Source of the DNA: Anaerococcus obesiensis ph10
Lineage (GTDB): Bacteria > Bacillota > Clostridia > Tissierellales > Peptoniphilaceae
Direction of reading: 5' to 3'
Assembly (NCBI RefSeq): GCF_000311745.1
Contig: NZ_HE978532.1
Location: forward strand, 256,930 to 316,197
DNA length: 59,268 nt
Below, piece by piece: positions 11,656-20,650 of this stretch. Position numbers and translations under genes: made by a program. Numbering within the stretch: the stretch's first letter is position 1; each line of letters begins with the position of its first letter. The notes below the pieces were generated by a model. That model did not search any database. It saw only the letters and a list, made by a program, of their open reading frames with translations, and was not told where the DNA came from.

Positions 11656-12259
11656 TTTTGCCCTCACAAATTTCCCTTATTACTTCATATATCCATGCAG
11701 GAACTGATTTTGATTCGTTCATTAAGTCTGTTCTTTCTTTTTCACTTAAGTTTTCTCTTATCTTTTGTATAACTTCGTCAGTTATATTTTCTTTGCCCAA
11801 AGATTTAATTGCTTGAATCACAGTCGCTGTCTTCAAAGACATATTGGCAATTTCTCCTGGATTTACTTTTTTAAATTCTAAAACCGTATCCCCAATTTTA
11901 TATTCCTTATATCTGCCACTAGATATATATTTATAGTGAGTTGGTACTTGTGTTGAAAGTCCTAATAAGTTTAAGGCTGTGCTATTATATGGTGCAATAT
12001 TCCAATTGTATTTTCTTGCTATGGCAAGTGCTAATTCGTGAATTGATACTGCTTCGTACTCTCCAATTAATTCACTATATATTGGATTATAATAGAATCC
12101 ATTAATTACTCTTTTTATTTTATTTTCACTAACTAGTTGATTTAAAGTTCTACGAACAGTTTCATTTCCTGCTATATCTAAGAAATCATTGTTTATAAAA
12201 ACTTTTCTGTTATCAAAATCATTAATTCTATTTTTTATTTGATCTAAATAGGAATTCAT
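11648..12259 (-). CDS. abiEi: AbiEi-type antitoxin and autoregulator
   Basis: A 203-residue protein with an N-terminal winged-helix region (residues about 5-60, containing NETVRRTLNQLV) followed by the AbiEi_1-like body with NIAPYNSTALNLLGLSTQ and a C-terminal antitoxin domain. The start at 12259 is chosen because AGGTGG precedes it; an upstream start at 12292 would run through the operator. It is the cognate antitoxin of the adjacent AbiEii. AbiEi proteins bind inverted repeats in their own promoter, and a perfect 14-bp inverted repeat overlaps the predicted promoter here. Confidence 0.9.
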   Translation of the reverse strand: MNSYLDQIKNRINDFDNRKVFINNDFLDIAGNETVRRTLNQLVSENKIKRVINGFYYNPIYSELIGEYEAVSIHELALAIARKYNWNIAPYNSTALNLLGLSTQVPTHYKYISSGRYKEYKIGDTVLEFKKVNPGEIANMSLKTATVIQAIKSLGKENITDEVIQKIRENLSEKERTDLMNESKSVPAWIYEVIREICEGKNE

Positions 12260-12270
12260 TTTGCACCACC

Positions 12271-12311
12271 TTTCTCCCGAATATTGTATCATATTCGGGA
12301 GAAATAATCAA
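12271..12311 (-). promoter_or_regulatory. abiE promoter with overlapping palindromic operator
   Basis: On the minus strand TTGATT (plus 12306-12311) and TACAAT (plus 12283-12288) are spaced by exactly 17 bases. A perfect inverted repeat, TTTCTCCCGAATAT at 12271-12284 and ATATTCGGGAGAAA at 12291-12304, covers the spacer and the -10 box. Bound repressor would block polymerase, which fits AbiEi autoregulation. Confidence 0.75.
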
Positions 12312-12333
12312 TTTAGATTAAATTTTCATATCC

Positions 12334-13199
12334 TTATAATAGTTCATCGTCATCATCATCATCTAGTGATTCTTCATTACTTTCTTCATTGTCAGATTCA
12401 TCTTCTGACTCACTAATATAATCCTCATCATCTTCTTCAAAGTCTTCCAACATTTTATCTTCCTTAGCTTTGACTACTTTAAAATAATATCCTGCTCCTA
12501 CAACTCCTCCAATTACAAGTGCAACAATTAGAAATGAACCTATCCCGCTTTTCTTTTCTTCTTTTACTGGAACAGTCTTAGGTTCTTCTTTTTTACTTCT
12601 TCTTTCTTAGGCTCTTCAACCTTTATAGTATTTTTATCTTCTGATTCTATCATATTAAGTAGGTCTTGTTCTCCTACTTCTGTCAATAGCCTTACATTAT
12701 CTTGGTTTGATGAGTGATCCACTATTAAGTGCATAGTTTTTCCACTTTTAGTTTGAAATGTTAAAAATTGTCTTACATCTACTGGATTTTCTTTATCTTT
12801 TTCTGTATCTCCACTTGGTGTAATATCTTTTCCATTCTTATCTACATTTTCAATTACTGAACCTCTTGCCTTATTTTCCCCAGTCGCAAGATTATTTACT
12901 GCCTTTGTATTACCACCTTTTACAAGTGGTGTTTTCTTAGGAGGATTATTTGAATGCTTATTTGCTTCACTTGTATTTCCTGGTATTCTTGGAACATCTT
13001 GATAAGGAATCTCTTCTTTTGATGGTGTAAAAACATCATCTTTCAACATTTTTTCAAATTCTTCTTTTTGTGGTTCATAGATTGATTCGTTTTGACTTTC
13101 TATTTGCCCTTCATTTGTCATTGCAAATGTAGTTGCTGGTACTGTAAATGTAAAAAGGAGTAACGCTATGGCTACTCCTCGTTTAATGCTCATATTCAT
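12334..13199 (-). CDS. CD1107-type ICE membrane protein split by a -1 frame change
   Basis: The zero frame (13199 to the stop at 12564) has a signal peptide (SIKRGVAIALLLFTFTVPAT), a Pro/Lys/Glu-rich extracellular segment and a DUF4366-like core, then ends at an unrelated KKKNLRLFQ. The -1 frame from 12588 stays open for 84 codons to the stop at 12334-12336. It encodes the expected remainder of the family: a membrane helix SGIGSFLIVALVIGGVVGAG followed by YYFKVVKAKEDK and a very acidic tail. The joined product would be about 288 residues. The frames meet at an A AAA AAG heptamer in the zero frame. The protein would be anchored at the cell surface by its C-terminal helix. Whether this is programmed frameshifting, a mutation or a sequencing error in an A-run cannot be decided here. 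Confidence 0.75.
12588..12594 (-). other. A AAA AAG heptamer at the frame junction of the CD1107-type gene
   Basis: The minus-strand codons GTA AAA AAG place the heptamer A AAA AAG in the zero frame, the same heptamer used for -1 frameshifting in E. coli dnaX. Slipping back one base leads directly into the frame encoding the missing membrane helix. No strong downstream hairpin or upstream Shine-Dalgarno-like stimulator was found. Confidence 0.4.
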
Positions 13200-13213
13200 T
13201 TTTCTATCCTTTC

Positions 13214-14797
13214 TTATTTTACATTTTTAAATACATAGACTGCTTTTCTAGCATTGTCCCATTCTATTGTTTGGTTTTTACCATCTTTAATATCTCCATG
13301 ACTTGCTCCAAAAGCTTTAGCAATATTTGAAATTGAAGCATGAATTCTTCCATTTATAATCACTGGCTTAACATCTGAATTGTAGACCTTTCCATCTGAA
13401 TCTTTCATAACACCAGTATCAATATTTAGTCTTAATGTCTTTTTAGCTAGGATATTATTCTCTTTATTGGAGAAAATAGCTTCACGAGTAGAGTTGTCAT
13501 ACTCAACATTAAAACCTAGAGTATAGGCAATATATCTTACTGGAATCATAGTTCTTCCTTGGTCTACATAAGTCTTCACATCCATATAGACTGTTGTCTT
13601 ACCATCTTTGTTGATAATGTTATAAAAGTTTTTATCTACTTGAAAAACTGCAAATTCTTTTTCATCTTTAACTTGTTTTTTATCTCGTCTTTCTTCTTGC
13701 TTTTTCATCTTGTTAAGATCAAATTGATTTAGAATGTTCTTGTCATCAGCTTTCAAAAGTTCGTCCCACTTCTTATCTTGAGATTTCTTATCTTCTTTCT
13801 TCTCTTTGTTTTCTTTTTGGAGTTTTAGAAGTTCATCTAATTTCTTAGATAAGTCTTGGTTTAGATTTTTGTCTTTTTCATCTTTAGATTGTTTTTCAAG
13901 TTCTTCTTTCGATTTTTTATTTACTTCCTCGATTAACTTCTTTGCTTCTTCGATTTTCTTATCTAATTCTTCTTTTAGCTTTTTAATTTCTTCTTCAGAA
14001 GCTTTTTGTTTTTCTTCTAGTTCTTTAATCTTCTCTTCTAATTCTTTTTTTGTATTTTCAGAAGATTCTTTTAAACTATCAATAGCCTTTTGAAGCTCTT
14101 CAATTTTCTTACAGCATTCTGACTTAGAATTTTCTGTCTCTTTCTTTTTAGACTCGAGGTCTTTTATCTTAGCATCTTTTTCATCAAGAGTTTTTTCTAA
14201 GTCCTTAATTTTATTATCTTTATCCTCAATTACTTTAGTCTTCTTTGCAAGCTCCCCTTCTAAAGACTCAAGCTTTTCTTGCATTTCTTTGGTTTTATTT
14301 TCGTTTTTATCGGTCTTTTCTTTCTCAGCTTCTAACTCCCATTTTGTAGATGAATAATCCTCTTTTAGTTTTGCATTTTCATCTTGCAATCTTTTTAATT
14401 CATCTTTAAGCTGAGTAATTTCTGCTATTAGTTCATCATTATTAGAATTTTTAAGATCCTCAATTTCTTTATTCAATTGAGCAATCTTATTATCTTTATC
14501 TCTAATCTCTTCTTCTAACTTAGATTTTTCTTGTTTTAAGTTCTCTCCATTATCTTTGCAAGATTCTAACTTTTTCTTTAATTCATCTATCTTTGATTGG
14601 TCTTCTTGTTTCTTATCATTTAAGTCTTTGATCTGATTTTCTAAATCATTAATATTACTTATAGAACTTTCTATCACTTTTTTACTACCATCTGTATCAT
14701 CAGCTTTAGCTAGTACATTAGTAGTTGAAGTTGATGTTAAAACTAATAAAAGAGCCATAAAAAAGGCTCTTAGTTTGTTCGTATTAAATTTCTTCAT
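13214..14797 (-). CDS. Secreted coiled-coil protein with copper amine oxidase N-like domain
   Basis: A 527-residue protein. It has an N-terminal signal peptide (about residues 1-32, hydrophobic FFMALLLVLTSTSTT ending near VLAKA). A very long Glu/Lys-rich heptad coiled coil follows (about 40-345). The C-terminal domain (about 385-525) contains QGRTMIPVRYIAYTLGF, NVEYDNSTREAIF and IHASISNIAKAFGA, the pattern of the copper amine oxidase N-like domain that is common in surface proteins of Firmicutes. No sortase motif is seen. It may bridge donor and recipient envelopes or bind cell wall, but that is inference. It overlaps the upstream DUF4315 gene by 14 bases, so it belongs to the transfer operon. 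Confidence 0.8.
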   Translation of the reverse strand: MKKFNTNKLRAFFMALLLVLTSTSTTNVLAKADDTDGSKKVIESSISNINDLENQIKDLNDKKQEDQSKIDELKKKLESCKDNGENLKQEKSKLEEEIRDKDNKIAQLNKEIEDLKNSNNDELIAEITQLKDELKRLQDENAKLKEDYSSTKWELEAEKEKTDKNENKTKEMQEKLESLEGELAKKTKVIEDKDNKIKDLEKTLDEKDAKIKDLESKKKETENSKSECCKKIEELQKAIDSLKESSENTKKELEEKIKELEEKQKASEEEIKKLKEELDKKIEEAKKLIEEVNKKSKEELEKQSKDEKDKNLNQDLSKKLDELLKLQKENKEKKEDKKSQDKKWDELLKADDKNILNQFDLNKMKKQEERRDKKQVKDEKEFAVFQVDKNFYNIINKDGKTTVYMDVKTYVDQGRTMIPVRYIAYTLGFNVEYDNSTREAIFSNKENNILAKKTLRLNIDTGVMKDSDGKVYNSDVKPVIINGRIHASISNIAKAFGASHGDIKDGKNQTIEWDNARKAVYVFKNVK

Positions 14798-15023
14798 TAT
14801 GAATGTTCTCCTTTTCTTTTAATTTTTCTTCTCTTTTTCTATCATTGATTTTCTCCATTAATTCTTCCAAGCTAATATTGTTCCTCCTAAGAGTTACAAT
14901 TATTTCTTCATTTTCAACTTGTATTTCTTCATCGCAAATTTCCTTGTATTTTGCATTTAAATCTTTTAATTTCTCTTCTATTTTTTTCTTTTTGTTCCTA
15001 ATACTTATAAGTTTTCTGTTCAC
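14784..15023 (-). CDS. DUF4315 family protein
   Basis: A 79-residue protein starting at GTG 15023, chosen because GGGAG lies seven bases upstream; a longer frame would overlap the hydrolase gene without a ribosome binding site. Its content, a charged coiled coil (IRNKKKKIEEKLKDLNAKYK) followed by ENEEIIVTLRRNNISLEELME, fits DUF4315, a small family found between the NlpC hydrolase and CD1107-type genes of Tn1549-like ICEs. Function unknown. It lies between the hydrolase and the coiled-coil surface protein and overlaps the latter. Confidence 0.75.
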   Translation of the reverse strand: MNRKLISIRNKKKKIEEKLKDLNAKYKEICDEEIQVENEEIIVTLRRNNISLEELMEKINDRKREEKLKEKENIHNEEI

Positions 15024-15037
15024 ATAATATCTCCCTT

Positions 15038-17617
15038 CTATCTTGGTCTTCCAAAACCATAAAAGTGTGATTTCCAATATTTTGAATTTATTGATGTGTA
15101 TTGAATTGGATCTCCTGCGTGAATCATCATTCCGTTACCTGCGTATATTCCTACATGAGATATTGGAGTTCCACTGTTATATGTTGAGTGGAAAAATATA
15201 ATATCTCCAGGTTGAGCTTCACTTGGACTTACTGGATTACAATAGTCTTTGTATATTCTCCATGCAGTTGTTCTTGGCATTCTTTTTACACCAGACTTTG
15301 TAAATGACCAACATACAAATCCTGAGCAGTCAAAGTTAGATGGTCCACTTGCTCCAAACACATATCTTTTGCCTATATGTTTTTCTGCTTCATTAAATAA
15401 GGCTTTGGCAGTAGCTGAATCAAAAGCAAGACCAGGATTTCCAAAGTTTGGATTATCTACTATTTCTCCTAAGTCCCCACTACCTGATCCAAAAACATCT
15501 CCCATATTTCCTTTAGCTTCAAGAAGAGCTTCATAATGAACTACATTGTCTGGATAATCTTTAAATATTTCCCTAACAACTTCATCCATTTCTTTTTTCT
15601 TTAAAGTTACAATTAACTTTTTATATTCGTACTCTTCTTTTTCATAGCTAGTATAAGGATTGCCACGACTATCATATCTAGTTCTTGCTACTGTTCTTGT
15701 TCTAATCTCAATTTCTTCTTTAAAATCAAGCTTATACATCTTATCGAAAAGTTCTTTTAAAATTCCTTTTACTTCAGATGCTGATTTTACTTCTCCACAT
15801 CTTGAAGTTATATAGGATAAAAGTTCATGGGTATTATGACCAATTTTTCCTTCTTTGTTTATGATATATTCGTCATATCCAGGATGACTTGTTTTTACAC
15901 TTTCGATTTGTGATTGTAGGTCATATTCCATTGATGAAAATTCTTGATTAACTTCACTTAGAACTGTGTCTTGTGATAGGTATGTTGTTGTCATTACTGA
16001 GTTTACTGAATTGCTTAGTCCACTCATACCAACACTTCCACCACCAACCATGATTGATAGCATAAGACCTAGTCCTATTACTAAAAATAGAATTATCTTA
16101 CTTTTTCTTACTATTAGTTCTTTAGAAGCCTTACCTAAACTTAAAATAGCTTTTTTAACCCTATCTACAAGTCTTGTTTCGTGCTTTTTAGCTATCATGC
16201 TTTTCATTTGTTTTCTTTGGTAAAACTTCTTAAATCTATTTTTCTTTATATAGGAGTCTGACTTTTTTAAATCTTCCAATCCACTTTTAAACTCCAACTT
16301 GCTTTTTCTCTTTCTTATTTTCTTATCAAGTTTAGATAGCTTTTTTAAGGACTTTTTCTTTTTATCTAGCTTATACTTCCTTATTCCATGCTGGAGTTTA
16401 GAGCTTACATTAGCGACTTTTTCTCCAGATTCTACACCAGTATTATCAGATCCTGAACTTAGATAATCTCTCACTAACTCTGATGACTTAGCTCCAGATA
16501 ATAAAACCCCAGAAGATAGGCTTCCTTTAGTTTTATTCTTTAAGATATTATCCTTTAGCTTACTTTTAGACTTTTCAAGCTCTCCAATCTTTTTATCTGA
16601 GATAAAATCTTTAACATCTTGTGATTTCTTAGAATCTTTCGGTGTAGCTTTCTTAGATTCATTTTTTAAGTTATCAATTTTCTTTCGAGTGAATTTATCA
16701 CTTTCATAATTTTTTCTCTTGTAGTAAGTCTTCTTTTTATTAACTTTCTTTTGTTCTGAAGTTTTAAGGCTTGTTTCTTTTTCATCTTTTATAAATTCTT
16801 GATTATTGTCTTTAAACTCAGGATTATCAAAAGTCTTATCTGTATCAACTCCGCTTAGCTTATTTTCTTTATCTATTTCATTAGAAATTTTTTCCTTATC
16901 CCTAAACTTCTTTTCTTGATAAAGCTTCTGCTTTTGCTTTTTATCGATACTAGTATTACTCTCGTTATTGCTTACTTCATCTTTAACAAGCTTATCTTTT
17001 CTATATACTCTCTTGCTTTTCTTTGCTTCGATAGGTTTATCTTCGCTTGTGTAGATTCGCTTAGACTCTTTCTCGTTGATTTTGTCTTGGAATTTATCCT
17101 TACTATGGATAAGTTTATCCTCATAATTTTTAAGAACTTGTCTTTTACTTGATGGCTTCTTATTGCTTATTACTTCAGAGTTAGCTGGAATATCATCTGT
17201 TGTTAATTTATTAGAATTAATATTTCTACTGTTTTCACTACCAAAATTCACCTTTTTGAAGTCTACATCTAACTCTTCATCAAGTTTAAAGCTTTCATCT
17301 GTCCTTATTTCAAGATTAGTTTGTTTTGTTTCTCCAGCCTTATCCTTATTATTTAAAACTTCTTTTCTGATTCTTTCCTTGTTTTTAGCCTTCTGAAAAT
17401 CTTTTAGTTTATCTTGTTTTTGATCTTTAGCTAATATATTCTCATGGATAAGTTTAGATTCTTTTTCTGAAATTTTATCTCCGAACCTATCCTTAGTCTT
17501 AATAATCTTATTGGTATAATCATCTGAATGAACAAGTTTACTATCTATATTCTTTTCAGGAGCGTCCCTATTTCGGATAATTTTCTTTTGAAAATCTTTT
17601 TTTAGTTTTTTATCCAT
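15038..17617 (-). CDS. Transfer-associated cell-wall hydrolase, NlpC/P60 domain (CD1108-like)
   Basis: An 859-residue protein in three parts. Residues 1 to about 480 are Lys-rich and cytoplasmic, with repeated segments such as DRFGDKISEKESKLIH and DKFQDKINEKESKRIY. A membrane helix lies near 505-525 (ILFLVIGLGLMLSIMVGGG). The extracellular part ends in an NlpC/P60 endopeptidase domain from about 744, with catalytic Cys in NFDCSGFV near 764 and His in ISHVGIYAG near 820. It cuts peptide bonds in peptidoglycan and so opens the wall for the conjugation channel. The unusually long repetitive N-terminus probably docks to other transfer proteins. The gene sits just after virB4 in the operon. The start has an AGGTG site. 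Confidence 0.9.
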   Translation of the reverse strand: MDKKLKKDFQKKIIRNRDAPEKNIDSKLVHSDDYTNKIIKTKDRFGDKISEKESKLIHENILAKDQKQDKLKDFQKAKNKERIRKEVLNNKDKAGETKQTNLEIRTDESFKLDEELDVDFKKVNFGSENSRNINSNKLTTDDIPANSEVISNKKPSSKRQVLKNYEDKLIHSKDKFQDKINEKESKRIYTSEDKPIEAKKSKRVYRKDKLVKDEVSNNESNTSIDKKQKQKLYQEKKFRDKEKISNEIDKENKLSGVDTDKTFDNPEFKDNNQEFIKDEKETSLKTSEQKKVNKKKTYYKRKNYESDKFTRKKIDNLKNESKKATPKDSKKSQDVKDFISDKKIGELEKSKSKLKDNILKNKTKGSLSSGVLLSGAKSSELVRDYLSSGSDNTGVESGEKVANVSSKLQHGIRKYKLDKKKKSLKKLSKLDKKIRKRKSKLEFKSGLEDLKKSDSYIKKNRFKKFYQRKQMKSMIAKKHETRLVDRVKKAILSLGKASKELIVRKSKIILFLVIGLGLMLSIMVGGGSVGMSGLSNSVNSVMTTTYLSQDTVLSEVNQEFSSMEYDLQSQIESVKTSHPGYDEYIINKEGKIGHNTHELLSYITSRCGEVKSASEVKGILKELFDKMYKLDFKEEIEIRTRTVARTRYDSRGNPYTSYEKEEYEYKKLIVTLKKKEMDEVVREIFKDYPDNVVHYEALLEAKGNMGDVFGSGSGDLGEIVDNPNFGNPGLAFDSATAKALFNEAEKHIGKRYVFGASGPSNFDCSGFVCWSFTKSGVKRMPRTTAWRIYKDYCNPVSPSEAQPGDIIFFHSTYNSGTPISHVGIYAGNGMMIHAGDPIQYTSINSKYWKSHFYGFGRPR

Positions 17618-17624
17618 ATCACAC

Positions 17625-20048
17625 CTACTTAGCTTCTTCTGGTTTTGTTGTCATCAGCTTATATAGCATGGTGTCTTTAGGGAATTTATCTATAAAGGGA
17701 ACAATGGTATTTCCAAAGAATAATAGTCCCTCACCTGCGTTTGAATTAGTAATATAGTTTAACTGATAAGGCGATATTTTTAATTTCTTAGCAAGAATAT
17801 CCCTATCTCCAGATGCTTGATTTAACATTAGAACAAAGTCTGTATTATCAAAGATATTTTCAATTTCCTGACTTGTTAAAAGGTCTTTTACGTTTTGAGT
17901 TATACCTGTTGGAATACCGCCCCATTTTCTAAATCTTTTCCAGATTTCTACTGAATATGAAGCAGTTTGTGGGTCTTTTAATAAAAGATGGAACTCATCT
18001 ATATAGTATCTAGTAGACTTGCTTCCTCTGTTTAGGGAAACCTTGTTCCAAACTTGGTCTTGAATTACAAGCATACCTATTTTTTTAAGTTGTGTTCCTA
18101 GCTCTTTTATATCAAAGCAAAGCAGTTGCCTATTTAGGTCAACATTTGACCTATTATTAAATACATTAAGACTTCCCTTAACATAAATTTCCATTTCTGT
18201 TGCGAGTTTTCTACCAACTCCCTCTTCTTGGGATAGGAGCATATCGTATAAATCTCCTAATATTGGCATATTTTCTGGTTTTGGGTCTTCAAAATATTTT
18301 TGGTATATCTTTGGTAAGCACCTATCTATAACAGATTTTTCTGCAGCAGTAAGACCAGATCCTCCTACCACGAGTTCAAGCATAGACATTATGAAGTTTG
18401 CCTTATCCTTTAAAGGTGCGTCCCCATCTCCATAGTTCATATTAATATCTAGTGGATTTAGATAGTCCTTTGACTTTGCTGAAACTTTAATAACTTCTCC
18501 ATTAAATTGTTTTACAAGGTTTGAATACTCGCCTTCAGGATCACAAATAATTACATCATCATCTGTGACAAGAATTGCATTTGCCATCTCTCTCTTTGCT
18601 GAGAAAGATTTACCAGAACCTGGTGTACCTAATATTAATCCGTTAGGGTTCTTTAGTTTCTTCCTATCTGCCATTATCAAGTTTTGACTAAGGGCATTTA
18701 ATCCATAGTACAAAGAATTTGCCGAATCAATAAATAGCTCTTCTGTTGTAAAAGGCATAAAAACTGCCGTTGATGATGAGGTTAAAAATCTTTTTATCTC
18801 GACTTGATTAACTCCTAAAGGTAAGGCAGAAACAAGTCCTTGTTCTTGTTGGTGAGATAATCTTTTTACCTGACAATTATGTCTATTTGCAATTGATGAT
18901 ATTTGAGCAATGGTGTTTTCTAATTTTTGATTAGTCCTAGCAAAATTCATCATTACTATGGTAACTACAAAGAGCCTTTCATCTCTATTTTGTAAGTCAG
19001 ATAACATGGACTTAACATCAGCCCCAAAAGTATTTATATCTGATGGAATAATATCCATATCATATCCAGCACGAACTGCTTTCTTTTGTTCTTCAATTTT
19101 CATTCTGTCTAGGTCTGTGTTCTTTCTCTTAATAAGTTTTATAGCTTCTGCTTGTTCAACTACATCTATATGAAAAGCTACATAAATATTGTCATCAATA
19201 TCTAAAAACTCAGATAACATTCTGTCTGATAACTCGCTTGCTAGTATTTGAAAATGACTTACTGCTCCAATGAATTTGCCAAATTTAAAATTATTTGCTG
19301 GTGCAAAATTAAAGATATTGGGAGTTATATGTGATTTTGTAGACTCTTTTTTCTTCAAATCTTTATATGAAAAATCAAAGTTTTTGTCTGGATTTAACAT
19401 ATCGTGAACAAGTCTTAGTATTTCTTCGCCATCAAGGCTCTCAGCTCTTACTCCCATAGATTTAAAGTTGGATAAAATATCTACTTCAAGTCTATTTAGC
19501 TTTGCCCTTGCTTGCTCTAGGTTATCGGCTTCTGTGGTGAAGGTTATATACTTCATCTTTTTAAGTCCGTTATTGCCCTTTGCAAGTTGAAGCTTTAACA
19601 TCTCCCTAAACTCTTTTCTTACATCGTCATAGAAGTCTCCCTTATCAGCAATTTTAATTGCATCTTGTAGGTCTTTATTTCTTCCTAATTGATTTACATA
19701 CGAAAGTTCAATGTGGACACTTGGATCAAAAGAATTTAAAAAGTTGGCAAATTGGTTAAAGATTAAATCTCTATCTTCTTCCAATGCCAACTGGTAATTT
19801 ATATCTTGAAATGAAATTGTCTTTGAATAATTTTTTTCATCTAACTGGCAAATGCCCTCTGGTAACATTCTTATATAGGGAATTGTATCCTCAACAGTAA
19901 ATCTCTTTTTCTCTTTATTTAAAATTACACTTAGAAGACTATTTGTTGGATCTTTCTTTGTTTTTAGCTTTCTTACTTCCTTTCGGTCTTTTTTTAATTG
20001 TTTTTCCCTTAGATTTAAGTCGCTGATTTGCTTTTTTCTTTGCTTCAA
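17625..20048 (-). CDS. virB4: VirB4/TraE-type conjugation ATPase
   Basis: An 807-residue type IV secretion ATPase. Walker A GTPGSGKSFSAKREM is near residue 476 and Walker B with RYYIDEFHLLL near 683. The N-terminal half has the family pattern MLPEGICQLDEKNYSKT. It energises assembly or substrate transport at the inner face of the membrane. Translation likely starts at TTG 20048, inside the end of the prgI gene, because a GGAGG site lies six bases upstream; the overlap with prgI is 110 bases. Length and motif spacing are normal for Tn1549-type elements. Confidence 0.93.
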   Translation of the reverse strand: MKQRKKQISDLNLREKQLKKDRKEVRKLKTKKDPTNSLLSVILNKEKKRFTVEDTIPYIRMLPEGICQLDEKNYSKTISFQDINYQLALEEDRDLIFNQFANFLNSFDPSVHIELSYVNQLGRNKDLQDAIKIADKGDFYDDVRKEFREMLKLQLAKGNNGLKKMKYITFTTEADNLEQARAKLNRLEVDILSNFKSMGVRAESLDGEEILRLVHDMLNPDKNFDFSYKDLKKKESTKSHITPNIFNFAPANNFKFGKFIGAVSHFQILASELSDRMLSEFLDIDDNIYVAFHIDVVEQAEAIKLIKRKNTDLDRMKIEEQKKAVRAGYDMDIIPSDINTFGADVKSMLSDLQNRDERLFVVTIVMMNFARTNQKLENTIAQISSIANRHNCQVKRLSHQQEQGLVSALPLGVNQVEIKRFLTSSSTAVFMPFTTEELFIDSANSLYYGLNALSQNLIMADRKKLKNPNGLILGTPGSGKSFSAKREMANAILVTDDDVIICDPEGEYSNLVKQFNGEVIKVSAKSKDYLNPLDINMNYGDGDAPLKDKANFIMSMLELVVGGSGLTAAEKSVIDRCLPKIYQKYFEDPKPENMPILGDLYDMLLSQEEGVGRKLATEMEIYVKGSLNVFNNRSNVDLNRQLLCFDIKELGTQLKKIGMLVIQDQVWNKVSLNRGSKSTRYYIDEFHLLLKDPQTASYSVEIWKRFRKWGGIPTGITQNVKDLLTSQEIENIFDNTDFVLMLNQASGDRDILAKKLKISPYQLNYITNSNAGEGLLFFGNTIVPFIDKFPKDTMLYKLMTTKPEEAK

Positions 20049-20349
20049 GGTATGCCTCCTTTCTTATTCTCTTAGTTGGTTGATAAAACTTATGAAGATA
20101 GAAAAATCTAAAATATTTTTCAAAAGTTAAAGTGTCTTTTTCATATAAGGTTATAAAAAAGATTGGTAGGGTTACTATTAGCATTACAATAATTGAAACA
20201 TCATTAGGTAGATATTTCTTCATAAATAAATAGATTGGTATGCCAATTAGTCCTGCCACAGAAAAACCTATAAGTTGTCTTTTAGTTAAGTTAAAGGCAA
20301 CCTTTGTTTTAATCTTGTCCAAATCTTTTGGTATTGGTACATACGCCAT
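19939..20349 (-). CDS. prgI: PrgI family (VirB3-like) conjugation membrane protein
   Basis: A 136-residue protein beginning MAYVPIPKDLDKIKTKV, a typical PrgI start. Two adjacent membrane helices follow (about residues 25-45 and 50-70), then a basic cytoplasmic tail. PrgI corresponds to VirB3 and is almost always next to VirB4, as here. The last third of the gene overlaps the start of virB4. A GAGGGAG site precedes the ATG. Confidence 0.9.
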   Translation of the reverse strand: MAYVPIPKDLDKIKTKVAFNLTKRQLIGFSVAGLIGIPIYLFMKKYLPNDVSIIVMLIVTLPIFFITLYEKDTLTFEKYFRFFYLHKFYQPTKRIRKEAYLEAKKKANQRLKSKGKTIKKRPKGSKKAKNKERSNK

Positions 20350-20350
20350 T

Positions 20351-20641
20351 TTAATCTCCCTCTACTTCTTCTTTAGAAAGTTCAAGTATATGGTCATAAT
20401 TAGATGTTGTTTCCTCTTCTAGGTAGTTAATTCTTTCTTCTAATTCTTCTTGTTTTTCTTCATTTCTGTCATTGTATTCTCCTTGATACATAACAAATTC
20501 ATTGTGACATCTTCCGAGTCTATTTATTCTCCTCTTTAAGTTTCTAATCTCTTCATTTCTTTTCTTCTCTTTTAAGATTTCATAAGTTCCTCCCAATAAA
20601 ATTCCAAGTCCCAATAAAGCACAATTTTTCTTTTTTAACAT
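20351..20641 (-). CDS. Small hypothetical transfer-operon protein
   Basis: A 96-residue protein with a short hydrophobic N-terminus (CALLGLGILLGGTY) and a charged helical remainder. It fits a single-pass or lipoprotein-like small component, with a cysteine at residue 7 but no clear lipobox. It lies between the VirB6-like and prgI genes with a one-base gap to prgI and a GGAGG site upstream. No family recognised; the context points to the transfer channel. Confidence 0.7.
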   Translation of the reverse strand: MLKKKNCALLGLGILLGGTYEILKEKKRNEEIRNLKRRINRLGRCHNEFVMYQGEYNDRNEEKQEELEERINYLEEETTSNYDHILELSKEEVEGD

Positions 20642-20650
20642 TTATTCCTC

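Noticed and set aside
13806..14093. Plus-strand open frame rich in Phe and Ser opposite the coiled-coil gene
   Set aside because: It is the complement of Glu/Lys-rich codons; no ribosome binding site and no recognisable domain.
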